Position numbers and translations under genes: made by a program. DNA of 64,000 nucleotides from Saliphagus infecundisoli. Lineage in GTDB: Archaea; Halobacteriota; Halobacteria; Halobacteriales; Natrialbaceae. Below the pieces are notes generated by a model that saw nothing but the letters and a program-made list of their open reading frames with translations, searched no databases and was not told where the DNA came from. The stretch spans positions 62,001-126,000 of the forward strand of contig NZ_JAIWHV010000001.1 of the NCBI RefSeq assembly GCF_020177375.1, read 5' to 3'. Position 1 is the stretch's first letter; each line of letters opens with the position of its first letter. Of the stretch, positions 8,106 to 17,386 are shown one piece after another.

Positions 8106-9620
8106 TCAGGGGCCGAGCGCGCTCGCCGCGGCGTAGGCGGCGTCGGCGACCGGGCCGAAGCCGGGCAGGACGAGGACGGTCATCACGCCCGCGAGCACGA
8201 CCGCGACGTACAGCCCCGTCGGCTGGGTGAGCTGGCCCCGTCCGGCGACGGGGTCCTCGAACCAGACCGCTTTCACGAGCCGCGCGTAGTAGTACAGCGA
8301 GAGCGCGCTGTTGATCACGAGCGCGGCCGCGACCGCGAGCAGCCACGGGTTCCCCGAGGCGGTCTCGAGGATGCCCGTAAAGAGGAAGTACTTGCTGAAG
8401 AACCCGCCGAAGGGCGGAACCCCGGCGAGGCTGAACATGAAGACGGCCAGGGCCCCGCAGGCGACCGGCGCCTGCGAGGAGAGCCCGTTGTAGTCCTCGA
8501 AGGTCCGCCCGACGCCCCAGTACTCGGCCATCGCGACGAAGAGGAACGCGCCGGTGTTCATGAAGCCGTAGACGAACAGGTGCATCATCGCGGCCGCGAG
8601 GACGATCTGGCCGCCGTCGACCGCGAGGCCGGCAAGCCCGATCAGCGCGTAGCCCGCGTGGCCGACCGAGGAGTACGCCAGCATCCGTTTGACGTTCTCC
8701 TGGGTCGCCGCGGCGAAGTTGCCGACCGTCATCGTGACGATCGCGAGGACGACGAACGCCATCGTCCAGTCGAAGCCGATCTCGGTCATCGCCTCGAGGG
8801 GGAACGCGGTCGTGAAGATCCGGAACGCGATCACGAAGCCGGCGGCCTTCGAGGCCGAGGAAAGGAAGGCGGCGATTGGTGCGGGCGCGCCCTCGTAGGC
8901 CTCGGGCGCCCAGAAGTGGAAGGGGACGCTCGCGGTCTTGTAGGCGACCCCGCCGATCACCATCAGGACGCCGACGCCGAGCAGGCCGTCGAAGCCCTCG
9001 GCGCCGACGTTCTCGGCGACGGCCTCGAGCTGGAGGTGGCCGGTGGCGCCGTAGACCAGCGAGATGCCGTAGACGAAGATCGCCGACGACAGCGCCCCGA
9101 TCAGGAAGTACTTCAGGCCGGCCTCGACGCTGCCCCGGTTGTCCTTCAGGATCGAGACCAGGGCGTAGGACGGTAGGCTCGCCAGCTCGAGGGCGATGAA
9201 CACCGTCACGAGGCTGTTCGCCGTCGCCATCGTGGACATCCCGGTCGCCGCCAGCAGGACGAGCGAGTAGTACTCCGACTGGTAGACGTGCCCGCGGAGG
9301 TAGTCGTAGCTCGCGATCGAGATCAGGGCGGTGACGACCGCGACGATGACCATGAAGAAGAGCGCCATCTGATCGACGATCAGCTGGTCGCCGAAGAGGG
9401 CCAGCTCGCCGCGGCGGGCGGGGTCGCCGACGCCCGTGGTGATGAACCAGACGGCGACGGCGAGCGAGGCCAGCGAGCCGACCGTGGCGGTGCCCGCGAG
9501 CAGCGGCCGGTTGGTCGTGTCCGGGTCGATGCTGTCGATAACGAACAGCGCGAGCGCCGACAGCGCGAGCAGGAGCGTCGGTGCCAGCGCCATCCAACTC
9601 TCGAGTTGGACCAGTGCCAT
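8106..9620 (-). CDS. nuoN: NADH-quinone oxidoreductase-like subunit N
   Basis: A 504-residue antiporter-like membrane subunit of the complex I type enzyme, last gene of the operon. About 14 hydrophobic spans are visible, with the proton_antipo_M core (about residues 120-420). It retains the polar residues within membrane segments expected for a proton channel, such as the Lys in the LKYFLIGALSSAIFVYG region. It begins one base after the nuoM stop. It belongs to the distal proton-pumping arm with NuoL and NuoM, and homologues are related to Mrp antiporters. Confidence 0.93.
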   Translation of the reverse strand: MALVQLESWMALAPTLLLALSALALFVIDSIDPDTTNRPLLAGTATVGSLASLAVAVWFITTGVGDPARRGELALFGDQLIVDQMALFFMVIVAVVTALISIASYDYLRGHVYQSEYYSLVLLAATGMSTMATANSLVTVFIALELASLPSYALVSILKDNRGSVEAGLKYFLIGALSSAIFVYGISLVYGATGHLQLEAVAENVGAEGFDGLLGVGVLMVIGGVAYKTASVPFHFWAPEAYEGAPAPIAAFLSSASKAAGFVIAFRIFTTAFPLEAMTEIGFDWTMAFVVLAIVTMTVGNFAAATQENVKRMLAYSSVGHAGYALIGLAGLAVDGGQIVLAAAMMHLFVYGFMNTGAFLFVAMAEYWGVGRTFEDYNGLSSQAPVACGALAVFMFSLAGVPPFGGFFSKYFLFTGILETASGNPWLLAVAAALVINSALSLYYYARLVKAVWFEDPVAGRGQLTQPTGLYVAVVLAGVMTVLVLPGFGPVADAAYAAASALGP

Positions 9621-11147
9621 CTATGCACCACCTCCAAGCAGCGGATCGACGGCGTCGGTTATCATCTCGAAGATCAACTCCGGGGCGACACCGAGCGCGA
9701 TGATCAGTCCCAGTAGGACGAACATCGGCGCGACGTCGTGAAGCGGCGCGGGGCCGACCTCGTAGTCGGTCTCGAGCCGGTAGGGCCCAAAGAGGGTCCG
9801 TTGCATCGCAAAGAGGAGATAGCCCGCGACGATCACGATGCCGAACATCGCGATCGCGGTAAAGAGGGGCGCGTAGTCGAGGAACTCCGAGCCGAAGGCG
9901 CCGTAGAATATGGCGAACTCGCCGTAGAAGCCCGACATGAGCGGCAGCCCCATGTAGCCGAACGCCCCCGCGATCAGGATGCCGACCGCGATCGGCATCC
10001 GGTCGGCAAGCCCGGACATGTCCGTGACCATCCGGGTGTGGGTCGCGTTGTAGACGACGCCGACGGACATGAACATCAGCCCCGAGATCAGCCCGTGGGA
10101 GACCATCTGGAAGGTCGCCCCGCCGATCCCGAACTGGGTGTAGGCGATCAGCCCGAGGATGACGTAGCCCATCGAGGAGACCGAGGAGTAGGCGACGATC
10201 CGTTTGAGGTCGGTCTGGGCGAGCGCGAGCAAGGCGCCGTAGATGACGCTGATGACCGCGATCGCCGCGATCGGGATCGCGAACGTCGAGATCACGTCCT
10301 CCGGGAACATCGTGAAGTTGAATCGCAGCAGGGCGTAGGTCCCCATCTTCAGGAGGACGCCCGCCAGCAGGACCGACGCCGGGGTGGGGGCCTCGACGTG
10401 GGCGTCGGGGAGCCAGGTGTGGAACGGAACCACCGGGACCTTCACCGCGAAGCCGAGGAACATCGCGACGAAGACGACCGACGAGAGCGTCGCGCCCTCG
10501 AGACCGGCGAACGCCTCCGGCCCGCCCGCCAACATCGCGTCGGTGATCTCGGGTAAGGCGAAGCTCGTGACGCCGTCGCCCAGCGAGAAGACGAGCGCGA
10601 TGAACGCGCCGAACATCACGAGCGAGGCGACGTTCGTGTAGACGAAGAACTTGATCGCGGCGTACTTCCGGCGGGGGCCGCCCCAGATCCCGATCAGCAG
10701 GTACATCGGAATGAGCACGGCCTCCCAGAAGACGAACCAGACGAAGAAATCGAGCGCGGCGAAGACGCCGATCAGGTTCGCCTCGATGAACAGGATCAGC
10801 CCGTAGAACTGCGACTGGCGCTCGGCAATCGGCGTCCAGGAGCTCAGAATCGCGAGCGAACAGAGCACTGTGGTCAACGCCACGAGCGGCATGCTGATTC
10901 CGTCGAGTCCGACGAACCACGAGATCGAGTAGTCGCCGAGCGCGATCCACTCCATCCGGGACTCGAAGGCCAGATCGCCGTCGAGTAAGGCGTTGCCGCT
11001 GCCGTCGAAGGCGGTGAACATCCACAGGCTGAGTGCCGCGGGGACCAGACTGATCGCGAAGGCGAGCTTGCCCGCGATCCGGTCGGGCGCGACGAACGTC
11101 ACGAGCGCGCCGAGCAGTGCGACTCCGATGAGCGACTCTAGTATCAT
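9621..11147 (-). CDS. nuoM: NADH-quinone oxidoreductase-like subunit M
   Basis: A 508-residue polytopic membrane protein with the proton_antipo_M core: FEANLIG-like early spans, then VKVPVVPFHTWLPDAHVEAP (about residues 215-234), a highly conserved NuoM loop, and DLKRIVAYSSVSSMG (about 293-307), the usual Lys-containing helix. It starts within the nuoL end (ATGA overlap at 11144-11147) and is followed directly by nuoN. It forms one of three antiporter-like proton channels of the membrane arm. Confidence 0.94.
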   Translation of the reverse strand: MILESLIGVALLGALVTFVAPDRIAGKLAFAISLVPAALSLWMFTAFDGSGNALLDGDLAFESRMEWIALGDYSISWFVGLDGISMPLVALTTVLCSLAILSSWTPIAERQSQFYGLILFIEANLIGVFAALDFFVWFVFWEAVLIPMYLLIGIWGGPRRKYAAIKFFVYTNVASLVMFGAFIALVFSLGDGVTSFALPEITDAMLAGGPEAFAGLEGATLSSVVFVAMFLGFAVKVPVVPFHTWLPDAHVEAPTPASVLLAGVLLKMGTYALLRFNFTMFPEDVISTFAIPIAAIAVISVIYGALLALAQTDLKRIVAYSSVSSMGYVILGLIAYTQFGIGGATFQMVSHGLISGLMFMSVGVVYNATHTRMVTDMSGLADRMPIAVGILIAGAFGYMGLPLMSGFYGEFAIFYGAFGSEFLDYAPLFTAIAMFGIVIVAGYLLFAMQRTLFGPYRLETDYEVGPAPLHDVAPMFVLLGLIIALGVAPELIFEMITDAVDPLLGGGA

Positions 11148-13156
11148 ACGAACCAGCCTCCGTTGATGCCGAAGATCACAAGCAGTGCGAGGAATCCGAG
11201 GACGAGCAGCGCCGCGTAGTTGGTGACGACGCCCGTCTGGAGGCGTTTCATCCGACCCGAGCCGAAGAGGCTCACGCTCGAGACGCCGTTTACCACGCCG
11301 TCGATGACGCTCTGGTCGAATCGATCGGCGGTCCGGGAGAACGGAAGCGTGAGGTCACGCGCGAGCCAGACCTGGTACTCGTCCTGGTAGTAGTTGTTCC
11401 CGAGGACCTCCCGGGCGCGCCCGAGCCGGCGGGTGTGTTCTTTGGGCTCGGGGACGTTGTACAGCGTCCAGGCGAGCCCGGCGCCGGCGAACGCGAGGCC
11501 GAGCGAGAGCGCCGCGCCGAGCAGCATCGTCAGCGTCTCCGAGCCGATGTAGCTCGTCTCGTGGCCCATTAACTCGTGGTACTCGTGGTAGGTCAACCCC
11601 TCGACGGCGCCGTACTCGCCGTCGAGCCAGTGTTCGAGGAACACGATCTCCGCGCCGGTGAGTTTCGCGATCGGTGCGAGGTTTACGATCCCCGCGACGA
11701 CCGCGAGGACGCCGAGCACGATCAGGGGCAGTTTCACGGCGGCCCCGATCGGATGGGGGTCGCGTGCGGCTTCCGAGCGGGGCTCGCCGTGGAACGTGAG
11801 AAAGACCATCCTGAAGGTGTAAAAGCCGGTGAAGAAGACGGCGATCAGCCCCATCGCGTACGCGATCAGGAAGATCGGCTCCTCGAGCCCGAGGATGAGC
11901 GCGTCGTAGAGCACCTCGTCCTTGCTCCAGAAGCCCGAGAACGGGACGATGCCGGCGAGGGCGAGCGCGCCCGCGAGGAACGTGTAGTAGGCGACGGGCG
12001 CCTGGTCTTTCAGCCCGCCCATCTTCCACATGTCCTGTTCGTGGTGCATGAGGATGATGACCGCACCGGCACCGAGGAAGAGAAGCGCCTTGAAGAAGGC
12101 GTGGTTCATCAGGTGGAAGACGCCGGCGACGTAGCCGCCGACGCCCAGCCCGAGCATCATATACCCGTACTGGGAGATCGTCGAGTACGCCAGCACCTGC
12201 TTGATGTCGTCTTTGACGACGCCCATCGACGCCGCGAACAGTGCGGTGAAGCCGCCGACGAACGCGATGATCGCGAGCGCCGTCGGCGAGAGGGCGTAGA
12301 AGCCGTACATCCGCGCGACGAGGTAGACGCCGGCGGCGACCATCGTCGCCGCGTGGATCAGCGCCGACACCGTCGTCGGGCCCTCCATCGCGTCGGGGAG
12401 CCAGGTGTGTAGGGGAAACTGGGCGGACTTCCCGATCACGCCGCCCAGCACGAGCAGGCCGAGGATCGTGACCCACGTCTCGGCGCCGAAGCCGAAGAGG
12501 GTCTCGCCGCCGGAGATCGCCTCCTCGGCGGCGACCACGAAGGAGCTCTCGCCGGCAAACGAGAGGGTGCCAAAGGTCGCGGCGATCCCGACGACCCCGA
12601 TCAGGAAGAAGTAGTCACCGAAGCGGGTGACCAGGAACGCCTTCTTTGCCGCCGACGATGCGGAAGGCGTCCGGAACCAGAAGCCGATCAGCAGGTACGA
12701 ACAGAGGCCGACGAGCTCGAAGAACATGAAGGCCATAAGCAGGTTGTCGGCGTAGACGAACGCGAGCATGCTGAAGGTAAACAGCCCGAGTTCGGCGTAG
12801 TAGCGGGGCAGTCCGGTCTCGCCCTCCTCGTTCATATAGCCGAGGCTAAAGACGTGAACGAGCAGGGCGACCAGCGAGACGATCACGAGCATCAGCGCCG
12901 ACAGCGGGTCGATCAGGATCCCGAAGTGGAAGGCGATCTCCTCGCCTGCGGCCCACTCGTAGAGTTCCTGATTGTAGACCTCGCCGCCCGCGACGGTCGC
13001 GAGCGCCCACAGAGAGAGCACCAGCGAGCCCGCGGTCGCGATGATCCCCGCGAACGCGCCTTTCTTCGGCATCGAGTCGCCGACGAGCAGTACGACCACG
13101 AACGCCGCAAGCGGGAGGGCGGCGATCGCCGGAGCGAGTTCGAACGCAGTTGCCAT
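11144..13156 (-). CDS. nuoL: NADH-quinone oxidoreductase-like subunit L
   Basis: A 670-residue protein, the largest membrane subunit. Its N-terminal extension (Proton_antipo_N, about residues 65-130) precedes the antiporter core with SAQFPLHTWLPDAMEGPTTV (about 245-264) and KDDIKQVLAYSTISQYGYM. The C-terminal part carries the lateral helix that clamps the membrane arm. Length is normal for NuoL. It lies four bases after nuoK and overlaps nuoM by four bases, so it sits in the standard operon order. Confidence 0.95.
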   Translation of the reverse strand: MATAFELAPAIAALPLAAFVVVLLVGDSMPKKGAFAGIIATAGSLVLSLWALATVAGGEVYNQELYEWAAGEEIAFHFGILIDPLSALMLVIVSLVALLVHVFSLGYMNEEGETGLPRYYAELGLFTFSMLAFVYADNLLMAFMFFELVGLCSYLLIGFWFRTPSASSAAKKAFLVTRFGDYFFLIGVVGIAATFGTLSFAGESSFVVAAEEAISGGETLFGFGAETWVTILGLLVLGGVIGKSAQFPLHTWLPDAMEGPTTVSALIHAATMVAAGVYLVARMYGFYALSPTALAIIAFVGGFTALFAASMGVVKDDIKQVLAYSTISQYGYMMLGLGVGGYVAGVFHLMNHAFFKALLFLGAGAVIILMHHEQDMWKMGGLKDQAPVAYYTFLAGALALAGIVPFSGFWSKDEVLYDALILGLEEPIFLIAYAMGLIAVFFTGFYTFRMVFLTFHGEPRSEAARDPHPIGAAVKLPLIVLGVLAVVAGIVNLAPIAKLTGAEIVFLEHWLDGEYGAVEGLTYHEYHELMGHETSYIGSETLTMLLGAALSLGLAFAGAGLAWTLYNVPEPKEHTRRLGRAREVLGNNYYQDEYQVWLARDLTLPFSRTADRFDQSVIDGVVNGVSSVSLFGSGRMKRLQTGVVTNYAALLVLGFLALLVIFGINGGWFV

Positions 13157-13160
13157 TCGT

Positions 13161-13466
13161 TTACCACCTCATCGCCGCGGGAACGGTGACGTCGATCCCC
13201 TCGAAGTTGCGATACAGTACGAGGATGATGCCGAGTCCGATGGCGACCTCCGCGGCCGCGAGCGCCATCGTGAACAGCGCGAACACCTGGCCGGTCAGGT
13301 TGCCGTGATAGAACGAGAACGCGATCAGGTTGATGTTCGCGGCGTTCAGCATGATCTCGACGGACATCAGGAACATGAGTGCGTTCTTCCGGGTCAGAAC
13401 GCCGAACAGCCCGATACAGAACAGCGCGGCCGAGAGGAGCACGTAGTACTCGACGGCGACGGTCAC
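13161..13466 (-). CDS. nuoK: NADH-quinone oxidoreductase-like subunit K
   Basis: A 101-residue, three-span membrane subunit beginning YYVLLSAALFCIGLFGVLTR. The second span contains the conserved Glu (MFLMSVEIMLNAANIN, about residues 32-47) used in proton translocation, and a second Glu lies in the third span (AAAEVAIGLGI). The length is typical (about 100). It overlaps the upstream nuoJ2 by ATGA (13463-13466) and sits four bases before nuoL. Confidence 0.95.
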   Translation of the reverse strand: MTVAVEYYVLLSAALFCIGLFGVLTRKNALMFLMSVEIMLNAANINLIAFSFYHGNLTGQVFALFTMALAAAEVAIGLGIILVLYRNFEGIDVTVPAAMRW

Positions 13467-13876
13467 TCTCCCTCACCTCGTTCGTCCTCGTGGAGTTCGC
13501 TGCCCCCGTCGGTCGCCGGCTGTGCCCCCGAGTCGCTTCCGCCCGAACTCGCGTACGGCGAGACGACCTCGCCGGCCTCCTCGCGCTTTGCGAGCACGAG
13601 CGAGGCGTCGAGTGCAGCGTCGAGAACGACCGCCATCAGGAAAAAGGAGACCAGGAAGTGTTCGGTGTCGCCGATCGCGCCCTCGCCGCTCTGGAGGGCG
13701 GTGAAATCGAGGAGGGCGTAGCCGACCTCGGCGGTAACCGAGATCCCGTCGGGGTAGCCGGCCATCCCCTCGAAGGGGGTGTTGAGAACGACCAGGGCGA
13801 TGAGCCCGAAGAGGGCGACCGCGAGGACGCCCGGCAGCAGGTGACCGCCGACGCGCAGGCGCGGGCCGGTGGTCAT
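13463..13876 (-). CDS. nuoJ2: NuoJ-like subunit, C-terminal half (J2)
   Basis: A 137-residue membrane protein corresponding to the C-terminal half of NuoJ. It has one clear hydrophobic span near the start (LLPGVLAVALFGLIALVVLN), a periplasmic segment, then a second span (FLVSFFLMAVVLDAALDASLVLAKR) that ends in the KRE region expected at the end of NuoJ. The acidic, Ser/Gly-rich tail is a haloarchaeal addition. It overlaps the J1 gene by ATGA at its start and nuoK at its end. The split of NuoJ into two genes is the normal haloarchaeal state, not a mutation. Confidence 0.85.
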   Translation of the reverse strand: MTTGPRLRVGGHLLPGVLAVALFGLIALVVLNTPFEGMAGYPDGISVTAEVGYALLDFTALQSGEGAIGDTEHFLVSFFLMAVVLDAALDASLVLAKREEAGEVVSPYASSGGSDSGAQPATDGGSELHEDERGEGE

Positions 13877-14142
13877 TCACCGACCACCCGGGTCGGCGGC
13901 TCCTCGCGTTGGGTCAGCATGACGGCGAACGTGATGAGGATGAGCACGCCGCCGACGTAGACGAGGATCTGCATCATCGCGACGAACTCGGCGGCGAGCA
14001 TCACGTAGTAGATCGCCACGCTCACCAGCGTGACCCCCAGCAGGAGTGCCGAGTGCCAGGGATCCTGCATCAACACGACCCCGATCGCGCTCGCCAGGGT
14101 GACGAACGCGAACAGCGCGAACGCGATCAGCTCGTATACCAT
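13873..14142 (-). CDS. nuoJ1: NuoJ-like subunit, N-terminal half (J1)
   Basis: An 89-residue protein with three spans matching the first half of NuoJ, including SALLLGVTLVSVAIYYVMLA and FVAMMQILVYVGGVLILITF (about residues 53-72), the latter being the conserved NuoJ pi-bulge helix region. It ends in RVVGE and overlaps the J2 gene by ATGA. About 50 bases separate it from nuoI, the largest gap inside the operon. Confidence 0.88.
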   Translation of the reverse strand: MVYELIAFALFAFVTLASAIGVVLMQDPWHSALLLGVTLVSVAIYYVMLAAEFVAMMQILVYVGGVLILITFAVMLTQREEPPTRVVGE

Positions 14143-14193
14143 TGGTGTTGTCTGGTCGGGTAGGGCCCTTGTAGATTTCGAGACGCGACGAGC

Positions 14194-14655
14194 TCACTGG
14201 TAGTCAACCGCACCTTCCCCCTCGCCGATCCAGCTCCCGCGATCGGGTTCGCGGGATTCCAGGGGATCGATGTCCTTGTACCACGGCACGGCCTTGAGCT
14301 GTTCTTTGTTGTAGACGAGGTCGTCTTTGGTGTCGCCGGTGAACTCGAAGTTCTGGGTGAGGATGATCGCGTCGACGGGACAGACCTCCTCGCAGAGCCG
14401 ACAGTAGATACACTGGCCGATGTGGAGGTTGTACTGCTCGCCGTTTCGCTGGTCGTCGGTTACGATCTGGATCGTATCGTTCGGACAGACGTTCTCGCAC
14501 TGGCGACACCAGATACACCGCTCCTGGCTGAACTTGTGGACGCCCCGAAAGCGAGGGGAGACGTCGGGGGTCGTCTCGGGGTACTCCACGGTGAAGGTGT
14601 TGCCGTCCAGTGCGTGTTTCATCGTCGTCGCCATGGATTTGAGCAGTCCGATCAT
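14194..14655 (-). CDS. nuoI: NADH-quinone oxidoreductase-like subunit I (2x[4Fe-4S] ferredoxin type)
   Basis: A 153-residue iron-sulfur subunit of the peripheral arm. Two 4Fe-4S motifs are visible: CIWCRQCENVCP (Cys 47, 50, 53, 57) and CIYCRLCEEVCP (Cys 82, 85, 88, 92). These clusters pass electrons toward NuoB and the quinone. The frame is open far upstream, but the start at 14655 is chosen because it gives MIGLLKSMATTMKHAL, the normal NuoI beginning, and an ATGA overlap with nuoH. Confidence 0.95.
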   Translation of the reverse strand: MIGLLKSMATTMKHALDGNTFTVEYPETTPDVSPRFRGVHKFSQERCIWCRQCENVCPNDTIQIVTDDQRNGEQYNLHIGQCIYCRLCEEVCPVDAIILTQNFEFTGDTKDDLVYNKEQLKAVPWYKDIDPLESREPDRGSWIGEGEGAVDYQ

Positions 14656-15740
14656 GCTATCGCTCCCACGAGGATGGCCGTGAGCACCAGGTTGGCAAAG
14701 GACAGTACGAGCATGCCCTTCCAGCCGATCTCGATCAATTGGTCGATACGAACGCGGGGCAGCGCCGACCGGAACCACTGGGTCAACAGGAACACCGCCC
14801 AGATCTTGACGATGTACCAGACGATCCCCAGCGCCGCGGGACCGGGTCCGGCGGGTCCGCCGAGAAACAGCGTCGCGATGATCGCCCCGCCGAGGAAGAT
14901 GTGGAGGAACTCCCCGAGGTAGATCAGGACGAAGTAGACCGACGAGTACTCGGTCTGGTAGCCCGCGACGATCTCGGTCGGCGCCTCGGGCGTGTCGAAG
15001 GGGTTTCGGCCCACTTCGGCCAGGTTCGCCGCGATGAACAGCCCGAACGCGAAGGGGTTGACGAACGCGTACCAGGAGGGAAGCGCGACCCCGCCGAGTT
15101 CGATCAGTGGTTCGGCCTGGACGGCGACGATCTCTGACAGTTGGAGGGTGCCCGCGAAGATCACCACGGACATTCCGGTTACGACGAGCGGGATCTCGTA
15201 GGCGACGTTCTGTGCGACCGCACGCAATCCGCCCATCAGCGAGTACTTGTTCGCCGAAGCGTAGCCGGCCATCACGAGCCCGATGCTGGCGATGCCCGAG
15301 ACCGCAAAGAGGTAGACGACGCCGACCTCGGGGTCGGCGAGCTGGATCCCGCTTCCCATCGGGATCACGGCGAAACCGAGCATCGCCGAGCCGGCGACGA
15401 CGATCGGCGCCAGGTCGTAGGCCGGCCGGTCGGCGTTCTCGGGAACGATGAGCTCCTTCGAGATCAGCCGGACCGCGTCGGCGACGATGATAAACAGGCC
15501 GAAGGGGCCGATCCGGTTGACCGCGATCCGATCGGTGAAGGCGGCGGTGATCTTCCGTTTGGCCCACGGACCGGCGACGGCGGTCATCGTCAACATGAGG
15601 GTGCCGACGAGGGCGGCGCCGAGAAGCGCGGCGATCGACTCGCCTGCGATGCCGAACTCGCCGAGGCCCGTGAGGTCGGCGATCCGCTCGGGGAGGAGGT
15701 AGGTCTCGCCGTCGGACTGCAGCGGGACGGGCCCCGTCAT
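14652..15740 (-). CDS. nuoH: NADH-quinone oxidoreductase-like subunit H
   Basis: A 362-residue membrane subunit at the junction of the two arms, lining the quinone cavity. Characteristic stretches are DRIAVNRIGPFGLF, the matrix loop RNPFDTPEAPTEIVAGYQTE (about residues 248-267), and EYSSVYFVLIYLGEF. About eight spans are expected and seen. It overlaps both nuoCD (15737-15740) and nuoI (14652-14655) by ATGA. Confidence 0.95.
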   Translation of the reverse strand: MTGPVPLQSDGETYLLPERIADLTGLGEFGIAGESIAALLGAALVGTLMLTMTAVAGPWAKRKITAAFTDRIAVNRIGPFGLFIIVADAVRLISKELIVPENADRPAYDLAPIVVAGSAMLGFAVIPMGSGIQLADPEVGVVYLFAVSGIASIGLVMAGYASANKYSLMGGLRAVAQNVAYEIPLVVTGMSVVIFAGTLQLSEIVAVQAEPLIELGGVALPSWYAFVNPFAFGLFIAANLAEVGRNPFDTPEAPTEIVAGYQTEYSSVYFVLIYLGEFLHIFLGGAIIATLFLGGPAGPGPAALGIVWYIVKIWAVFLLTQWFRSALPRVRIDQLIEIGWKGMLVLSFANLVLTAILVGAIA

Positions 15741-17386
15741 CGATCCACCTCGCCGAGGATGACGTCGAGGCTACCCAGGGAGGCGACCAGGTCGGGGACG
15801 TACTCGCCCTGGGACATCTCCGCGAGCGTCGAGAGGTTGTGGAAACAGGGGCTGCGGATCTTGAACCGGCCGGGGGTGTCGGTGCCGTCGGCGCGGATGT
15901 AGATCCCGAGTTCGCCCTTCGCGTTCTCGACTGCCTTGTAGGTCTCGGTGCCGGGATCGGGTTTGAGCGTCCGGGGGACGTTGCTCTGGATCTCGCGGTC
16001 GTCCTCGGGCCACTCCTCGAGCAGGTCGATACACTGCTCGACGATCTTCGCGGACTGTTCGACCTCCTGCATCCGGACGAGCACCCGCGAGTAGTTGTCC
16101 TTCCCGTCCTCGGTGACGACGTCCCACTCGAGTTCGGGGTAGTAGCCGTAGGGGTCGTCCCGCCGGAGGTCGTAGTCGATTCCCGAGCCGCGGGCGACCG
16201 GGCCCGTACAGCCGTACTGTTTGGCGATCTCCGGCTCCAAGATCCCGGTGTCGACACACCGGATCTGGAAGACCTCGTTGCCGGTCAGGAGGTCGTCGTA
16301 CTCCTCTACTTTCGTCGGGAGGCCGTCGAGGAAGTCCCGCGTCTTCTCGAAGAACTCCTCGCGGGGTTCGGGGACGTCCCAGGCGACCCCGCCGAGCCGG
16401 AAGTAGTTGTACATCATCCGCTGGCCCGTGAGATCCTCGAGGATATCCTGGGCGAGTTCGCGATCGCGGAAGGCGTACTGGAAAATCGCGGTGAAGTCGC
16501 CGAAGACGTCCAGCGCGAACGTGCCGAGCGCGAGGAAGTGCCCCGCCATCCGGGAAAGCTCACAGCCCATCGTCCGGAGCACCTGTGCGTAGTCGGGGAC
16601 CTCCAGGTCGGCGAGGTCCTCGGCGGCGCGGGCGTAGGCCCACTCGTTTGGCATGTTCGCCGTGTAGTCCCACCGGTCGGGGTAGGGCATGATCTGGTGA
16701 CGGTAGGTGCCCTGCTCGCACATCTGTTCCTCACAGCGGTGGAGGTAGCCGATGTCGGGTTCGACGTCGGCGACCGTCTCGCCGTCGAGGACGGTCTTGA
16801 CGTGGAGGACGCCGTGGGTCGCCGGGTGGTGGGGGCCGATGTTGAGGAACATCGTGTCCGTCTCGGCGTCCCGGTGGTCCTCCTGGAGGGGGTTTGCGTG
16901 TTCGGCCAGCGTCACTAGCTGGGGTTTGTCCTGGTCGTAGCTCAGGTCGAGGGGATGGCCCTGCCAGGTCTCCGGCAGGAGGATCCGGCGCGGGTCGGGG
17001 TGGCCTTCGTAGTCGATGCCGACGAGGTCGAACGCCTCCCGTTCGCCCCAGTCGGCCGAGCGGTAGACCGGTTCGGCGGTCTGGCTGACCGGCTCGTCGG
17101 TCGAGGTCGGCACGACGACACTTACCTCCTGGGTCGGGTCGTCGTACTTCTTCAGGTGGTAGATCGTCTCGTAGCGGTCCTCGTACTGCTGGGCGGTGAC
17201 ACACGAGAGGTGGTCGAAGCCCGCTTCGTCGCGCAGATCGAAGAGGACGTCCTGGACAGCGTCGGGCCGGACCACGAACGCCGGGGCGTTCTTGTGGTCG
17301 TCCGTCGAGAGGGCGCGGTCGCCGACCAGTCGCTCGAGTTCTGCCTCCTCGGTGACCGGGACGGTCCGCTCGAGCTCCGTGCTCAT
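15737..17386 (-). CDS. nuoCD: NADH-quinone oxidoreductase-like fused subunit CD
   Basis: A 549-residue fusion of the 30-kDa (NuoC) and 49-kDa (NuoD) subunits. The NuoC part (about 30-150) contains EREAFDLVGIDYEGHPDPRR (115-134). The NuoD part begins near 178 with the conserved HHPATHG (186-192), which contacts quinone. The fusion also occurs in some bacteria and is usual in haloarchaea. The gene overlaps nuoB (17383-17386) and nuoH (15737-15740) by ATGA. Confidence 0.95.
   Translation of the reverse strand: MSTELERTVPVTEEAELERLVGDRALSTDDHKNAPAFVVRPDAVQDVLFDLRDEAGFDHLSCVTAQQYEDRYETIYHLKKYDDPTQEVSVVVPTSTDEPVSQTAEPVYRSADWGEREAFDLVGIDYEGHPDPRRILLPETWQGHPLDLSYDQDKPQLVTLAEHANPLQEDHRDAETDTMFLNIGPHHPATHGVLHVKTVLDGETVADVEPDIGYLHRCEEQMCEQGTYRHQIMPYPDRWDYTANMPNEWAYARAAEDLADLEVPDYAQVLRTMGCELSRMAGHFLALGTFALDVFGDFTAIFQYAFRDRELAQDILEDLTGQRMMYNYFRLGGVAWDVPEPREEFFEKTRDFLDGLPTKVEEYDDLLTGNEVFQIRCVDTGILEPEIAKQYGCTGPVARGSGIDYDLRRDDPYGYYPELEWDVVTEDGKDNYSRVLVRMQEVEQSAKIVEQCIDLLEEWPEDDREIQSNVPRTLKPDPGTETYKAVENAKGELGIYIRADGTDTPGRFKIRSPCFHNLSTLAEMSQGEYVPDLVASLGSLDVILGEVDR

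Noticed and set aside
7879-11025. A 1048-codon open frame on the minus strand across nuoN and nuoM
   Set aside because: It is an out-of-frame shadow: the product is Arg/Gly/Pro-rich without domains, while nuoN and nuoM in another frame show complete family motifs.
13463-14142. NuoJ in two genes, possible disruption
   Set aside because: The same J1/J2 arrangement is known in haloarchaea, and the genes are joined by an ATGA overlap.
14656-16257. Long upstream extension of the nuoI frame
   Set aside because: The added residues are low-complexity and overlap nuoH and nuoCD. The ATG at 14655 gives the normal NuoI start and an ATGA overlap.
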